Assembly: GCF_006715725.1 (NCBI RefSeq)
Contig: NZ_VFNU01000001.1
Coordinates: 1,550,001 to 1,614,000, forward strand
Direction of reading: 5' to 3'
Source: Nocardioides sp. SLBN-35
GTDB taxonomy: Bacteria > Actinomycetota > Actinomycetes > Propionibacteriales > Nocardioidaceae
Length of the DNA: 64,000 nucleotides
Under the pieces are notes generated by a model. That model did no database searches. It was not told the DNA's origin and worked only from the letters and a program-made list of their open reading frames with translations. The position numbers and the translations under genes are program-made. Position 1 is the stretch's first letter. Every line of letters starts with the position of its first letter. Shown here one piece after another: positions 54,492-63,721 of this stretch.

Positions 54492-54971
54492 ATGCCGAAG
54501 CACACCTTCCAGCTCAACGGTGAGACCGTGACGGTCGACGTCGAGGACGACGTCCGCATCCTGTGGGTCCTGCGCGACGTCCTCGGCGTCACCGGCCCGA
54601 AGTACGGCTGCGGGATCAACGTCTGCAAGGCCTGCACGTCGCACATCAACGGCAAGGCCTTCAACCCCTGCTCGGTGCCTATCGACGCGATCGGCCCCGA
54701 CGACGAGATCACCACCATCGAGGGGCTCGCCGACACCGCACCCGGGGACGGCCTGCACCCGATGCAGGACGCCTGGCTCGACCACGACGTCGCCCAGTGT
54801 GGCTACTGCCAGCCCGGGCAGATCATGGCCGCGGTCGCGCTGGTCAACCGGGTCCGCGCGGAGAACCGCAAGATCACCGAGGACGACCTCGACTCGATCC
54901 GCAACGTGTGCCGCTGCGGCACCTACCCCCGCATTCGCGAGGCGATCAAGGCCGGCGCCGACGGCATGTAG
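54492..54971 (+). CDS. [2Fe-2S] subunit of isoquinoline 1-oxidoreductase-like enzyme (IorA type)
   Basis: A 159-residue electron-transfer subunit. The plant-ferredoxin-type cluster is bound by CGINVCKACTSHINGKAFNPC (first three cysteines spaced C-x4-C-x2-C) and the second by CGYCQPGQ and CRCGTYPRI. It has no Tat signal and would be carried out by the molybdenum subunit. It follows that gene by ten bases. Electron acceptor is probably a cytochrome or the respiratory chain; none is encoded nearby. Confidence 0.9.
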   Translation: MPKHTFQLNGETVTVDVEDDVRILWVLRDVLGVTGPKYGCGINVCKACTSHINGKAFNPCSVPIDAIGPDDEITTIEGLADTAPGDGLHPMQDAWLDHDVAQCGYCQPGQIMAAVALVNRVRAENRKITEDDLDSIRNVCRCGTYPRIREAIKAGADGM

Positions 54972-54980
54972 GTCCGGCGC

Positions 54981-56162
54981 TCACGGCAGCCGCACCGCGC
55001 GTACGGCGACCAGCAGCTCGACGACGTCCTCGAACCGGTGCAGGTCGGCGCCGGTCTTGAGCGCGATCCGCTCCAGCCGGTAGTAGACCGTGTTGACGTG
55101 CACGTGCAGCGCCCGCGCGGCCTCCTTCGCGTTGAGGTCGTGGGCGACGTAGGCCTCCAGCGAGTCGGCGTACACGCCGTCGGCGGCGAGGTCGTCGGTG
55201 AAGAAGCCGAGGATCTCGGGGCGGACCAGCTTGCGCACCGTCGGGTCGGGGCGGCGCACCAGGTAGCTCAGCGGCGAGATCGCCCCGAATGCCAGCAGCC
55301 CGGGGCGGCCCTCGAGGGTGTCGTGCGCGAGCAGTGCCTCGCGGTAGGCGTCCGGCGCGGCGTCGTACCCGCTGTGCGGGAGGCTGGTGCCGATCACCGC
55401 GTCGACCCCGGTCGCGGCCAGCTCCTTCGCGACCCGCTCGACGTCGGCGTCCAGGGGAACCAGCCCGACCAGCTCGTGGTGGCGTACGACGACCATGCCC
55501 GGTGCGTGCGCGGCGAAGGCCGGCCGGGCAGCCGCCCCCGGCGTCGCCACGATCGCGACATACCCCGGGGCGACGCCGCCGAGGCCGACGTGGGCGAGTG
55601 TCGTGCGGTGCTGGTCGAGCAGCGGCTGGCCGTCGAGCAGCCGCTCCAGCGTGTCGCGCTGGGTCCGCTCGAGGTCGGCGATCTGGTACTGCTGCGCCTG
55701 GTGGTACGCCGCCGCGGCGGCCGAGCTGCCGACCTCGATCGTGCGCATCACGTGGGACACCAGGGTGATCAGCACCGCCTCCCGCTCGGCTCCCTCCGCG
55801 GGATAGGCCTGCAGGGTCTCCCACATCGACAGCTGTCCGATCCGGAACGCCTTGAGGAAGTCCGCGAGCGGTACGCCGACCTCGACCCGCTTCTGCGCAT
55901 GCCCCGTCGTCTGCGGGAAGTCCGCCAGGTCGGGGTCGCGGCCCTCGCGGACCGTGCGCGCGAAGACCGCGAAGATCTGGCGGCAGTGGGTCATGACCTC
56001 CTCCTCGAGCCCGCTGGTGCGGTACGCCGGCACCGCCGCCCAGATCGCGCGGGTGGCGTCGGTCGCGAGATCGTCGAGGCGGGCCTCGAACCACTCGGCG
56101 AGGCGCAGGCGGTCGAACTCGGGGGTCGTGAGCAGGTCCGAGAGGGGTGGATCCGGGAGCAT
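54981..56162 (-). CDS. PucR-family transcriptional regulator
   Basis: A 393-residue regulator with the C-terminal PucR helix-turn-helix (LEAYVAHDLNAKEAARALHVHVNTVYYRLERI) typical of purine- and N-heterocycle-catabolism regulators, and an N-terminal helical RsbRD-like sensory part (EWFEARLDDLATDATRAIWAAVPAYR, LADFLKAFRIGQLSMWETLQAY). It converges with the oxidoreductase pair nine bases apart and may control it through the TTGGAG palindrome. Start at ATG 56162, six bases from a minus-strand TACCGT (56169-56174). Confidence 0.87.
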   Translation of the reverse strand: MLPDPPLSDLLTTPEFDRLRLAEWFEARLDDLATDATRAIWAAVPAYRTSGLEEEVMTHCRQIFAVFARTVREGRDPDLADFPQTTGHAQKRVEVGVPLADFLKAFRIGQLSMWETLQAYPAEGAEREAVLITLVSHVMRTIEVGSSAAAAAYHQAQQYQIADLERTQRDTLERLLDGQPLLDQHRTTLAHVGLGGVAPGYVAIVATPGAAARPAFAAHAPGMVVVRHHELVGLVPLDADVERVAKELAATGVDAVIGTSLPHSGYDAAPDAYREALLAHDTLEGRPGLLAFGAISPLSYLVRRPDPTVRKLVRPEILGFFTDDLAADGVYADSLEAYVAHDLNAKEAARALHVHVNTVYYRLERIALKTGADLHRFEDVVELLVAVRAVRLP

Positions 56163-56215
56163 CTCTCGACGGTAGCCGCGACAGGCTGGTCCTGCGTTGG
56201 TGCCTGCGCTCGGTC

Positions 56216-56839
56216 TCAGCCCAGGGCGAGCTTGACCGCGACCAGGATCATCGTGGCCGCGATGCACAGCTCGAGCACCTGCCAGGACCGCGGCCGGGCC
56301 AGCAGCGGGGCGAGGAGTCGCGCCCCGAAGCCCAGACCGCAGAACCAGAGCAGGCTCGCCAGCGCCGCGCCGACGCCGAACCACCAGCGGCCGGCGGGCT
56401 CGCCGCCGTCGTGGGCGGTGGCGATCGAGCCGATGAGGAGCAGCGTGTCGAGGTAGACGTGCGGGTTGAGCCAGGTCAGCAGGACGACCCGGGTGACCAC
56501 GCTGCGCCGGGTCTCGGCCGCCGCGTTCGCGGTGCCGTTGGCGGCCGCCAGCGACTCGGGGCGGGTGGCGCGGCGCAGCGAGCCGACGGCGTACCAGAGC
56601 AGGAAGGCGACGCCCAGCCACCGCACGACCCTCAGCGCCCAGCCGGTCTCGTCGACGAGCGCGCCGACGCCGGCGATGCCCGCGGCGATCAGCACCGCGT
56701 CGGAGACCGCGCAGATGAGCACCACCACGCCGACATGGGAGCGGAGCAGGCCCTGCCGCAGGACGTAGGCGTTCTGGGCGCCGATCGCGACGATGAGGGA
56801 GGCCGTGGTCAGCAGACCGGCGAGGGCAGGGGCGAGCAC
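56216..56839 (-). CDS. lysE: LysE/ArgO-family amino-acid exporter
   Basis: A 207-residue six-helix exporter: ALAGLLTTASLIVAIGAQNAYVLRQGLLRSHVG is the LysE/ArgO opening (GAQNAxVLRQG), and LTWLNPHVYLDTLLLIGSI the second conserved motif. The family exports Lys and Arg. It is divergent from a LysG-like regulator across 79 bases, the known Corynebacterium lysE-lysG arrangement, in which LysG with intracellular Lys or Arg activates export. GTG start seven bases after a minus-strand TAGGTT (56847-56852). Confidence 0.9.
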   Translation of the reverse strand: MLAPALAGLLTTASLIVAIGAQNAYVLRQGLLRSHVGVVVLICAVSDAVLIAAGIAGVGALVDETGWALRVVRWLGVAFLLWYAVGSLRRATRPESLAAANGTANAAAETRRSVVTRVVLLTWLNPHVYLDTLLLIGSIATAHDGGEPAGRWWFGVGAALASLLWFCGLGFGARLLAPLLARPRSWQVLELCIAATMILVAVKLALG

Positions 56840-56879
56840 GCACTCGAACCTAGGGGTCCCTGGTGGTGAAGGACAGCGA

Positions 56880-56918
56880 ATGTTCCTTCATGAACATGAG
56901 CGTTGCTTAACATGAGTC
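56880..56918 (+). promoter_or_regulatory. lysE-lysG control region: palindrome and -10
   Basis: ATGTTC (56880-56885) and GAACAT (56892-56897) form a perfect inverted pair across six bases in the middle of the divergent region, the expected site for the LysR-type regulator. TAACAT at 56908-56913 lies five bases before ATG 56919 of the regulator gene. Confidence 0.5.
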
Positions 56919-57809
56919 ATGCGCTTCGACCCCACCCAGCTGGAGACCCTCGTCGCCATCACCGAGGAGGGCACCTTCGAGGCAGCCGCCCGCCGGCTGC
57001 ACGTCACCGCGAGCGCGGTGAGCCAGCGGGTGCGTGCCCTCGAGCAGGCGGCGGGCCAGGTCCTCGTCCGCCGTACGACGCCCGCCACCGTCACGCCGGC
57101 GGGGGAGCCGCTCGTCCGGCTCGGCCGGCAGCTGCGCCTCCTCGGCACCGAGGCCGCCGTCAGCCTCGGCAGCGACGAGGTCGTCGACCTCGCGGTCGCG
57201 GTCAACGCGGACTCGCTGGCGACCTGGTTCCGGCCGGTGCTCGCCGCGGTCGCCGCCCGCCCCGGGACCGCGCTGCGGCTGCATGTCGAGGACCAGGCCT
57301 ACTCCGACGACCTGCTGCGCCGCGGCGAGGTGCTGGCCGCCGTCACCGACGAGCCGCACCCCGTGCAGGGCTGCGTGGTCGAGCGGCTCGGCGGGATCAG
57401 ATACACGCCGGCGGCCGCACCCTGGCTCGTCGACCAGCACCGGCGCGGCCGCGGCATCGACTGGGCGGCGATGCCACTCGTCGTCTACAACGAGAAGGAC
57501 CACCTGCAGGACGACCTGCTCGCCGCCCACCACGCCGGCCGGCCGCCCGTCGTGCACCGGGTGCCCAGCACCGCCGACTTCCACGAGGCGATCCGGGCCG
57601 GGCTCGGCTGGGGGATGCTGCTCGACCCGCAGCTGTCCGCCAGCCTGGCCGCCGAGGAGGTGGTCCGGCTCCCGGGGGCCCGGCCGGTCGTCGTACCGCT
57701 CTTCTGGCAGCGGTGGCGCCTCGACAGCCCGGCGCTGGCCGCGCTGAGCGATGACGTCCGCCGGGCGGCGCGGGTGTTGTCGGTGGCACGGGCTACGAAG
57801 GTGTCATGA
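56919..57809 (+). CDS. lysG: LysR-type regulator LysG/ArgP-like
   Basis: A 296-residue LysR-family activator. Residues 1-60 are the winged helix (RFDPTQLETLVAITEEGTFEAAARRLHVTASAVSQRVRALEQAAGQVLVRR); the rest is the effector-binding domain (AVAVNADSLATWFRPVLAAVAARPG, ADFHEAIRAGLGWGMLLDPQL). TPAGEPLVRLGRQL and the LysE neighbour identify the LysG/ArgP/IciA subgroup, which senses Lys and Arg. Its stop overlaps the next gene by ATGA. Confidence 0.88.
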   Translation: MRFDPTQLETLVAITEEGTFEAAARRLHVTASAVSQRVRALEQAAGQVLVRRTTPATVTPAGEPLVRLGRQLRLLGTEAAVSLGSDEVVDLAVAVNADSLATWFRPVLAAVAARPGTALRLHVEDQAYSDDLLRRGEVLAAVTDEPHPVQGCVVERLGGIRYTPAAAPWLVDQHRRGRGIDWAAMPLVVYNEKDHLQDDLLAAHHAGRPPVVHRVPSTADFHEAIRAGLGWGMLLDPQLSASLAAEEVVRLPGARPVVVPLFWQRWRLDSPALAALSDDVRRAARVLSVARATKVS

Positions 57810-58432
57810 CCGACGTGTGGCCGTTCGTCCGCCAGGAGCGCCTCGCCCTGCTCGCCGACCTCGAGTCCCTGACCGCGGAGCAGTGGGACGTCCCGTCGCT
57901 GTGCGCGGGGTGGAGTGTGCACGACGTGGTGGCCCACCTCGTCGACGTCGCGAAGACGTCGGTGCCGCGGTTCGTGCTGACCATGGCGCGGGCCCGCTTC
58001 GACTTCGACCGGCAGAACCAGGACGGCGTCGAACGGGAACGAGGCCGCACGCCCGCCGAGACCGTGGCCCGTTGGCGCGCCGCCGTCGACCTGCGCAGGT
58101 CGCCGCCGGCCCCGCGAGTGACCCGCCTGGTCGAGGAGATCGTCCACGGCGAGGACGTCCGCCGCCCGCTCGGCATCGCCCGGGCGTACGACGACGGCGC
58201 GGTCGCCGACGCCTTCGGGTGGCAGGTCCGCACCTCCGAGGCGATGGGTGGCACGCGGCGCACCCTCGCCGGGCTGACTCTGGCGGCGACCGACGCCGGC
58301 CTCGTCCACGGCGACGGGCCGCGTGTCGAGGGGCGCGCCATCGACCTGCTGCTCGTCTCGGCCGGACGCACGGTCGTCCTCGACGACCTCAGCGGGCCCG
58401 GGGTGGCGACGCTGCGCGAGCGGTTCGCGTGA
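57806..58432 (+). CDS. Maleylpyruvate-isomerase-like (DinB/MDMPI-fold) protein
   Basis: A 208-residue protein of the TIGR03083-type actinobacterial group, a four-helix DinB-like metal-binding fold related to mycothiol-dependent maleylpyruvate isomerase: RQERLALLADLESLTAEQWDVPSLCAGWSVHDVVAHLVDV (metal His in VVAHL) and EEIVHGEDVRRPLG (HGED motif). Many members have unknown thiol- or metal-dependent functions. ATGA overlap with the lysG-like gene indicates co-transcription, though no functional link is obvious. Confidence 0.82.
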   Translation: MTDVWPFVRQERLALLADLESLTAEQWDVPSLCAGWSVHDVVAHLVDVAKTSVPRFVLTMARARFDFDRQNQDGVERERGRTPAETVARWRAAVDLRRSPPAPRVTRLVEEIVHGEDVRRPLGIARAYDDGAVADAFGWQVRTSEAMGGTRRTLAGLTLAATDAGLVHGDGPRVEGRAIDLLLVSAGRTVVLDDLSGPGVATLRERFA

Positions 58433-58435
58433 GGC

Positions 58436-58888
58436 TCAGGCCTCCGCCGTCGCCTTGATCCCGGTCAGCGTCTGCCGCATCCCGTCGCGCAGCGACGCGG
58501 TGAACACGTCCATCCCGCCCAGGAACCCCTCGGTCAGCTCGCGGGACAGCTCGGAGATGCCGTCGGGCGTGGACCGGCGTTGGGTGAGCACGGTGCCGGC
58601 GCCGTCGGGCGCGAGGTGGAAGGACCACACGGCCCAGTTCTCCTCGACCCGGAACGCGATCTCCTGTTCCGGCTCGAACCGCAGGATCCGTGCGTGGGTG
58701 GTCCACTCCAGCTCGCCGTGCTGGTTGCGGTTGGTGAACGCGACGCCCTCGCCGGGCTCGCCGCCGTCCTTGATCCGGGTGGAGGTGACCTGCGGGCTCC
58801 ACTCGGCCATCCGGCGTACGTCACTGACGAGTGCCCACACCGTGCCGGGCGGGGCGTCGATCCCGATCGAGTCCTCGAGCTGGTCCAT
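58436..58888 (-). CDS. SRPBCC-family (START-like) protein
   Basis: A 150-residue helix-grip protein: DSIGIDAPPGTVWALVSDVRRMAEWSPQVTSTR, GVAFTNRNQHGELEWTTHARILRFEPEQEIAFRVEEN, TVLTQRRSTPDGISELSRE. These proteins bind hydrophobic ligands or act as cyclases; the role here is unknown. It is divergent from a TetR regulator, 57 bases apart, and may be its target. Minus-strand TACCGT (58897-58902) is eight bases from the ATG. Confidence 0.83.
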   Translation of the reverse strand: MDQLEDSIGIDAPPGTVWALVSDVRRMAEWSPQVTSTRIKDGGEPGEGVAFTNRNQHGELEWTTHARILRFEPEQEIAFRVEENWAVWSFHLAPDGAGTVLTQRRSTPDGISELSRELTEGFLGGMDVFTASLRDGMRQTLTGIKATAEA

Positions 58889-58917
58889 GCCTTCGGACGG
58901 TAGCCGCGATCAATCTT

Positions 58918-58939
58918 TACGTCCAGTCGGACGTATAGT
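58918..58939. promoter_or_regulatory. TetR autoregulatory operator overlapping a leaderless -10
   Basis: TACGTCC (58918-58924) and GGACGTA (58929-58935) form a perfect inverted repeat across four bases. TATAGT (58934-58939), six bases before the TetR ATG, overlaps its right arm. The site also lies in front of the divergent SRPBCC gene, so one operator can control both. Confidence 0.7.
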
Positions 58940-58945
58940 TTTCCC

Positions 58946-59527
58946 ATGACCTACGACGGACGACGGGCCCGGGGCGACGCGACCCGGCGACGGGCGGCGC
59001 GGTGCGCGGCCGACATCGCCACGACGCACGGCCTCGACTCGATCTCCGTCGGCGGCCTCGCGTCCGCGACCGGGCTGAGCAAGAGCGGCATCCTCACCGT
59101 CTTCGGCACCCGCGAGGCGATCCAGGTCGCCGCCGTCGCCGAGGCCCGCCGGGTGTACGTCGACACGGTGATCGCGCCCGTCTGGGGAGCCGCGCCCGGG
59201 CGGGACCGGCTGGCCGCGCTGCTCGACGCCTGGGTCGACTACCAGCGCGCCGGCGTCTTCCCCGGCGGGTGCTTCGTGGCGGCGACCTCAGCGGAGTACG
59301 GACACCGCGACGGTCCGGTCGCCGCCGCCGTGCGCGCCCTCAAGCGGGAGTGGCTCGAGCTGCTCGAGGGCGAGCTCCGGGCCGCGGGTGTCGCGGACCC
59401 GGCCGAAGGAGCGTTCCGGATCGACGCCTACCTGGTCGCCGCCAACACCCGGCGCCAGCTCTTCGGCGACGACACCGCGCTCGCGACCGCGCGTCGGCTC
59501 GCCCTGGCGGTGGTCGGGTCAGGCTGA
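58946..59527 (+). CDS. TetR/AcrR-family transcriptional regulator
   Basis: A 193-residue repressor. The helix-turn-helix is near residues 15-55 (RRRAARCAADIATTHGLDSISVGGLASATGLSKSGILTVFGTREAIQ); the C-terminal ligand domain (AALLDAWVDYQRAGVFPGGCFVAATSAEYGHRDGPVAAAVRALKREWLELLEGELRAAGV) matches the TetR_C group with the GGCF motif. It should bind the TACGTCC palindrome in its own promoter. Its 3' end overlaps a convergent gene by nine bases. Confidence 0.9.
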   Translation: MTYDGRRARGDATRRRAARCAADIATTHGLDSISVGGLASATGLSKSGILTVFGTREAIQVAAVAEARRVYVDTVIAPVWGAAPGRDRLAALLDAWVDYQRAGVFPGGCFVAATSAEYGHRDGPVAAAVRALKREWLELLEGELRAAGVADPAEGAFRIDAYLVAANTRRQLFGDDTALATARRLALAVVGSG

Positions 59528-59860
59528 GCGCGACGAGCCCTCGTGGGCCCGTCGTACCAGCTCGACCACGGAGACGCCGCGCTCCACCGGCGAGGTCCGC
59601 TCCTGCCGGTCCAGCCACATCGCGGCGTCGAGCGCATCGGTGGCGAGCCGGCGCAGCGCGTCGGCGCCGAGCTCGCCGTCATCCTCGTCCGGCTCGGCGA
59701 TCGTGGCGGTGAACGAGCTCGTCACGCCCTCCAGCCACCAGGTGCGCAGCAGGCCGAAGGTCGGGCCCTCGTGCAGCAGCGTGCCCGGGTCGTCCTCGGC
59801 GTGCTCGCCCGGCGTCGTCACGCACCACGCCGGGCAGTCCGGCCGCTCGTCCGCCTCCAT
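59519..59860 (-). CDS. Small DUF6907-like protein
   Basis: A 113-residue protein with the opening DCPAWCVTTPGEHAEDDPGTLLHEGP, a Cys-Pro-x-Trp-Cys and spaced His pattern reminiscent of the actinobacterial DUF6907 group. The rest is helical and acidic (DDGELGADALRRLATDALDAAMWLDRQE). Function unknown. An upstream in-frame ATG at 59941 would add 27 residues but would overlap the divergent exporter start codon. Convergent with TetR, overlapping by nine bases. Confidence 0.55.
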   Translation of the reverse strand: MEADERPDCPAWCVTTPGEHAEDDPGTLLHEGPTFGLLRTWWLEGVTSSFTATIAEPDEDDGELGADALRRLATDALDAAMWLDRQERTSPVERGVSVVELVRRAHEGSSRSA

Positions 59861-59939
59861 CTCCCTGCCATCGGCGCACCGGCCGTCCGAATGAGGAATC
59901 GGCTCGCGCGGAGGCCGGTCGCGGACGGATACTTCCGTC

Positions 59940-60587
59940 ATGCCGTCGACCAGTCAGCTCGCCGCCTTCGCGATCGCCTCGTTCCTGTTCATCCAGGTCC
60001 CGGGCCCGAGCCTGCTGTTCACCATCGGCCGCGCGCTGACGGTCGGTCGCCGCGACGCGCTCCTGTCGGTGGTGGGCAACGCCCTCGGCCTGCTGGCGCA
60101 GGTCGTGCTCGTCGCGGTGGGCCTCGGTGCTGTGGTGGCGGCCTCGGCGACGGCGTTCACGCTGCTCAAGCTCGCCGGTGCGGCGTACGTCGTCTACCTC
60201 GGCGTGCGCGCGATCCTCCACCGCGCCGACGCCCGCGCCGCCCTCGAGGCGGTCGGCCTGGGCGCGGAGGCGGCGCCGAGCAGTGGGTTCGCGTCGGTGC
60301 GGACCGGCTTCGTCGTCGGCGCGACCAACCCCAAGACGATCGTGTTCTTCGTGGCCTTCCTGCCGCAGTTCATCGACGGCGGGGCGGCGGCCGCGCCGCA
60401 GCTGGTGCTGCTCGGCCTGCTGTTCGGCGTGATGGCGGTCTGCTCCGACGGTTGCTGGGCGCTGCTGGCCGCCCGGGCCAGGGACTGGTTCGCCCGCAAG
60501 CCGAAGCGCCTCGACTCCCTCGGCGCCGCCGGCGGCGTGATGATGGTCGGCCTCGGGATCACCCTCGCGACCGCCGAGAGTCACTAG
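59940..60587 (+). CDS. LysE/RhtB-family translocator
   Basis: A 215-residue six-helix exporter of the RhtB branch: FAIASFLFIQVPGPSLLFTIGRALTVGRRDALLSVVGNALGLLAQV, LLKLAGAAYVVYLGVRAI and the GFVVGATNPKTIVFFVAFLPQFI motif. Family members export amino acids such as homoserine or threonine. It is a different branch from the LysE-like exporter at 56.2 kb. A GATACT hexamer (59928-59933) is six bases before the ATG. Confidence 0.88.
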   Translation: MPSTSQLAAFAIASFLFIQVPGPSLLFTIGRALTVGRRDALLSVVGNALGLLAQVVLVAVGLGAVVAASATAFTLLKLAGAAYVVYLGVRAILHRADARAALEAVGLGAEAAPSSGFASVRTGFVVGATNPKTIVFFVAFLPQFIDGGAAAAPQLVLLGLLFGVMAVCSDGCWALLAARARDWFARKPKRLDSLGAAGGVMMVGLGITLATAESH

Positions 60588-60608
60588 GACGGCGGTCGGC
60601 CGGCGGGC

Positions 60609-62045
60609 TCAGGCGGCGTAGTCGTCGGCGGGGACGATCGCGTCCTGGGCGTGGAGCTGGTACTCGGCTCGGGTGATCGCGGTGGTGCCGCCGCCGGTGA
60701 CGAGGCGGTAGAGGCCGTGGGGGGTGCCCCAGATCCACTTGTCGGGTCCGAGCTGCATCACCGTGTAGCCGGGCACGTGGGTCTTGGCTCGGTGGTGGTG
60801 CCGGGTGAGTGGGGTGTCGTTGTGATCGCCGGTCTGGCCGGGTGGGCCGTGCTTGTCGTACGGCGTGGTGTGGTCGTGGTCGGGTGTCCGGCCGTTTCTG
60901 TTGAAGAGGCCGGTGGCGTGGGGGAACACGTCCCCGACTGTGCGGAGCTGGGTGCGGTGCTTGACGTCGGTGGGGTGTTCGTAGCCGTTGACCGAGCGTC
61001 CGGTGTGGAGGTCGATGACGGGCTGCACGGTGATGGTGGCGTGCCGGTGCAGGAGGTTGCGGACCTGGGTGAGGAGCCTGGGGCCGAGGTTCTCGATGCG
61101 GGCGAGGGGACCGAGGGCGCCGGTGTCGGTGAGGGAGATGTGGACGATGAGTTCGGCGGTCGGGTTGCGGGGGTCTCGTGACGGTTGCTGCGCAACCTCC
61201 TCGACCTCCGAGGTGCCCGGGGTGTCGTTGATGCCGTTCAGGAACGCGAGGACGGCTGCGGGGTCGGCGAGCATCGCGAACGCCTCGGCCCGCCAGTGGT
61301 CCATCGACAGTGGTTCGGCACTGTCGGGGACGTCGGCGTGCTCGGCGAGGGCGGCAGCGAGGTCGTCGACCGTGTGCTGGTGGGCGAGGGTGTCGGCCTC
61401 GTCGAGCCGCGCGAACACCGTTCCCACGCCGGCAGTGTTGACCGCATCGTTGTCGTCGACCTGGGAGCCCGGCCGGGGCTTGGGGTACCAGACACCCTTG
61501 TCCTGCTGGTTCTTCTCGACCCGGGCCTGGTGGGCGGCGGGGTCGGCCTCGATCACCTTGGCCTCCGCGATGGCCAGGATCCGCGACGGCGACTCGTCCA
61601 ACGCGGCAGCGACAGCCTCATCGACGATCCTGATCTGGTGGCGGTCGAGGGTGCGGGACATCCGTGCAACCCGCCGCACCACCCACACCTCGCACCGTCC
61701 CTCACGGACGCCGGCCCAGGTCTGCGGGAGGCGGTGGCGCAGGTCGAACGCGTCGGCCAGGGCGCCGCGGGTCGAGAGCACGTGCTCGTGCCGGGCGATC
61801 GCCATCTCGACCAGTGCGAGGTCGGCGACCTCCGGGGTCCCGTCCCCGCCCAGGGTGATGAGCCGCGGTCCGCCGTACCGGACCGGGACGGCGTCGGGCT
61901 CGGTCTGCGGGTCACCGGAGTGGAGGTCGGCCCAGGCGAGCAGCAGCTCCAGCTTGCGGACCTCGAGAAGCCTGGCCTCCCGGACACTGTCCTCGGCCGC
62001 GTGGAGCAGCTGCTCCGGCGTGGCATCCGAGAGGTCCGAGATCAT
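60609..62045 (-). CDS. 13E12/DUF222 family protein with HNH nuclease-like C-terminus
   Basis: A 478-residue member of the multi-copy actinobacterial 13E12 family. The N-terminal DUF222 part (MISDLSDATPEQLLHAAEDSVREARLLEVRKLELLLAWADLH to about residue 230) is intact; the C-terminal HNH-like domain has GRTPDHDHTTPYDKHGPPGQTGDHNDTPLTRHHHRAKTH. The function is unsettled; several mycobacterial members are LexA regulated, and this one has a LexA-like box next to its -10. A REP-like repeat is embedded in frame (residues about 280-291, EEVAQQPSRDP). ATG six bases after a minus-strand TAGAAT. Confidence 0.88.
   Translation of the reverse strand: MISDLSDATPEQLLHAAEDSVREARLLEVRKLELLLAWADLHSGDPQTEPDAVPVRYGGPRLITLGGDGTPEVADLALVEMAIARHEHVLSTRGALADAFDLRHRLPQTWAGVREGRCEVWVVRRVARMSRTLDRHQIRIVDEAVAAALDESPSRILAIAEAKVIEADPAAHQARVEKNQQDKGVWYPKPRPGSQVDDNDAVNTAGVGTVFARLDEADTLAHQHTVDDLAAALAEHADVPDSAEPLSMDHWRAEAFAMLADPAAVLAFLNGINDTPGTSEVEEVAQQPSRDPRNPTAELIVHISLTDTGALGPLARIENLGPRLLTQVRNLLHRHATITVQPVIDLHTGRSVNGYEHPTDVKHRTQLRTVGDVFPHATGLFNRNGRTPDHDHTTPYDKHGPPGQTGDHNDTPLTRHHHRAKTHVPGYTVMQLGPDKWIWGTPHGLYRLVTGGGTTAITRAEYQLHAQDAIVPADDYAA
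61173..61206 (+). repeat. REP-like hairpin repeat, copy C (inside a coding region)
   Basis: It reads GTCTCGTGACGGTTGCTGCG then CAACCTCCTCGACC and matches copy B at 29 of 34 positions. Two differences are compensatory: the stem GGTCGC/GCGACC has become GGTTGC/GCAACC. It lies within the 13E12 gene on the opposite strand and encodes a linker without breaking the frame. Confidence 0.65.
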
Positions 62046-62051
62046 GCACCC

Positions 62052-62074
62052 ATTCTACTCGCACATATGTTCGA
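62052..62074 (-). promoter_or_regulatory. LexA (SOS) box adjoining a leaderless promoter
   Basis: TCGCAC-ATAT-GTTCGA (62059-62074) differs by one base from the actinobacterial LexA box TCGAAC-N4-GTTCGA. On the minus strand it is immediately upstream (one base) of TAGAAT (complement of 62052-62057), itself six bases from the ATG of the 13E12 gene. LexA bound here would cover the promoter. The rest of the gap up to 62317 shows only a small GAGGAG/CTCCTT hairpin and a TAACGT -10 (62304-62309) for the next gene. Confidence 0.75.
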
Positions 62075-62317
62075 ATCCTATGGTCCGCGAGGAGTTTCTC
62101 CTTGTTTCTAGGGGGTTTTCGACCACGCGTGAACCGTCACCCGACCGCGGAACCCAGCCACCTCGCCACCGTCCTCGTCGCTGCCTTTCGGAAGGCAACC
62201 ATCTACGCACCCGAAGCCCGCGAACAGTCGGCGAAGAAAGACGCACCTCAACCGGCGGGAGTCGCGCCTCGCGAACCCGCACCCTTGCGGTGGCTCCATG
62301 ACCTAACGTTGGCAGTG

Positions 62318-63717
<1,400 letters not shown>

Positions 63718-63721
<4 letters not shown>

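Noticed and set aside
52040..54736. An 898-codon minus-strand frame opposite the molybdenum hydroxylase pair
   Set aside because: Antisense shadow; the plus strand carries Tat, molybdopterin and iron-sulfur motifs.
59861..59941. 27-residue N-terminal extension of the DUF6907-like protein
   Set aside because: It would start on top of the divergent exporter start codon, with no promoter or ribosome-binding site on the minus strand.
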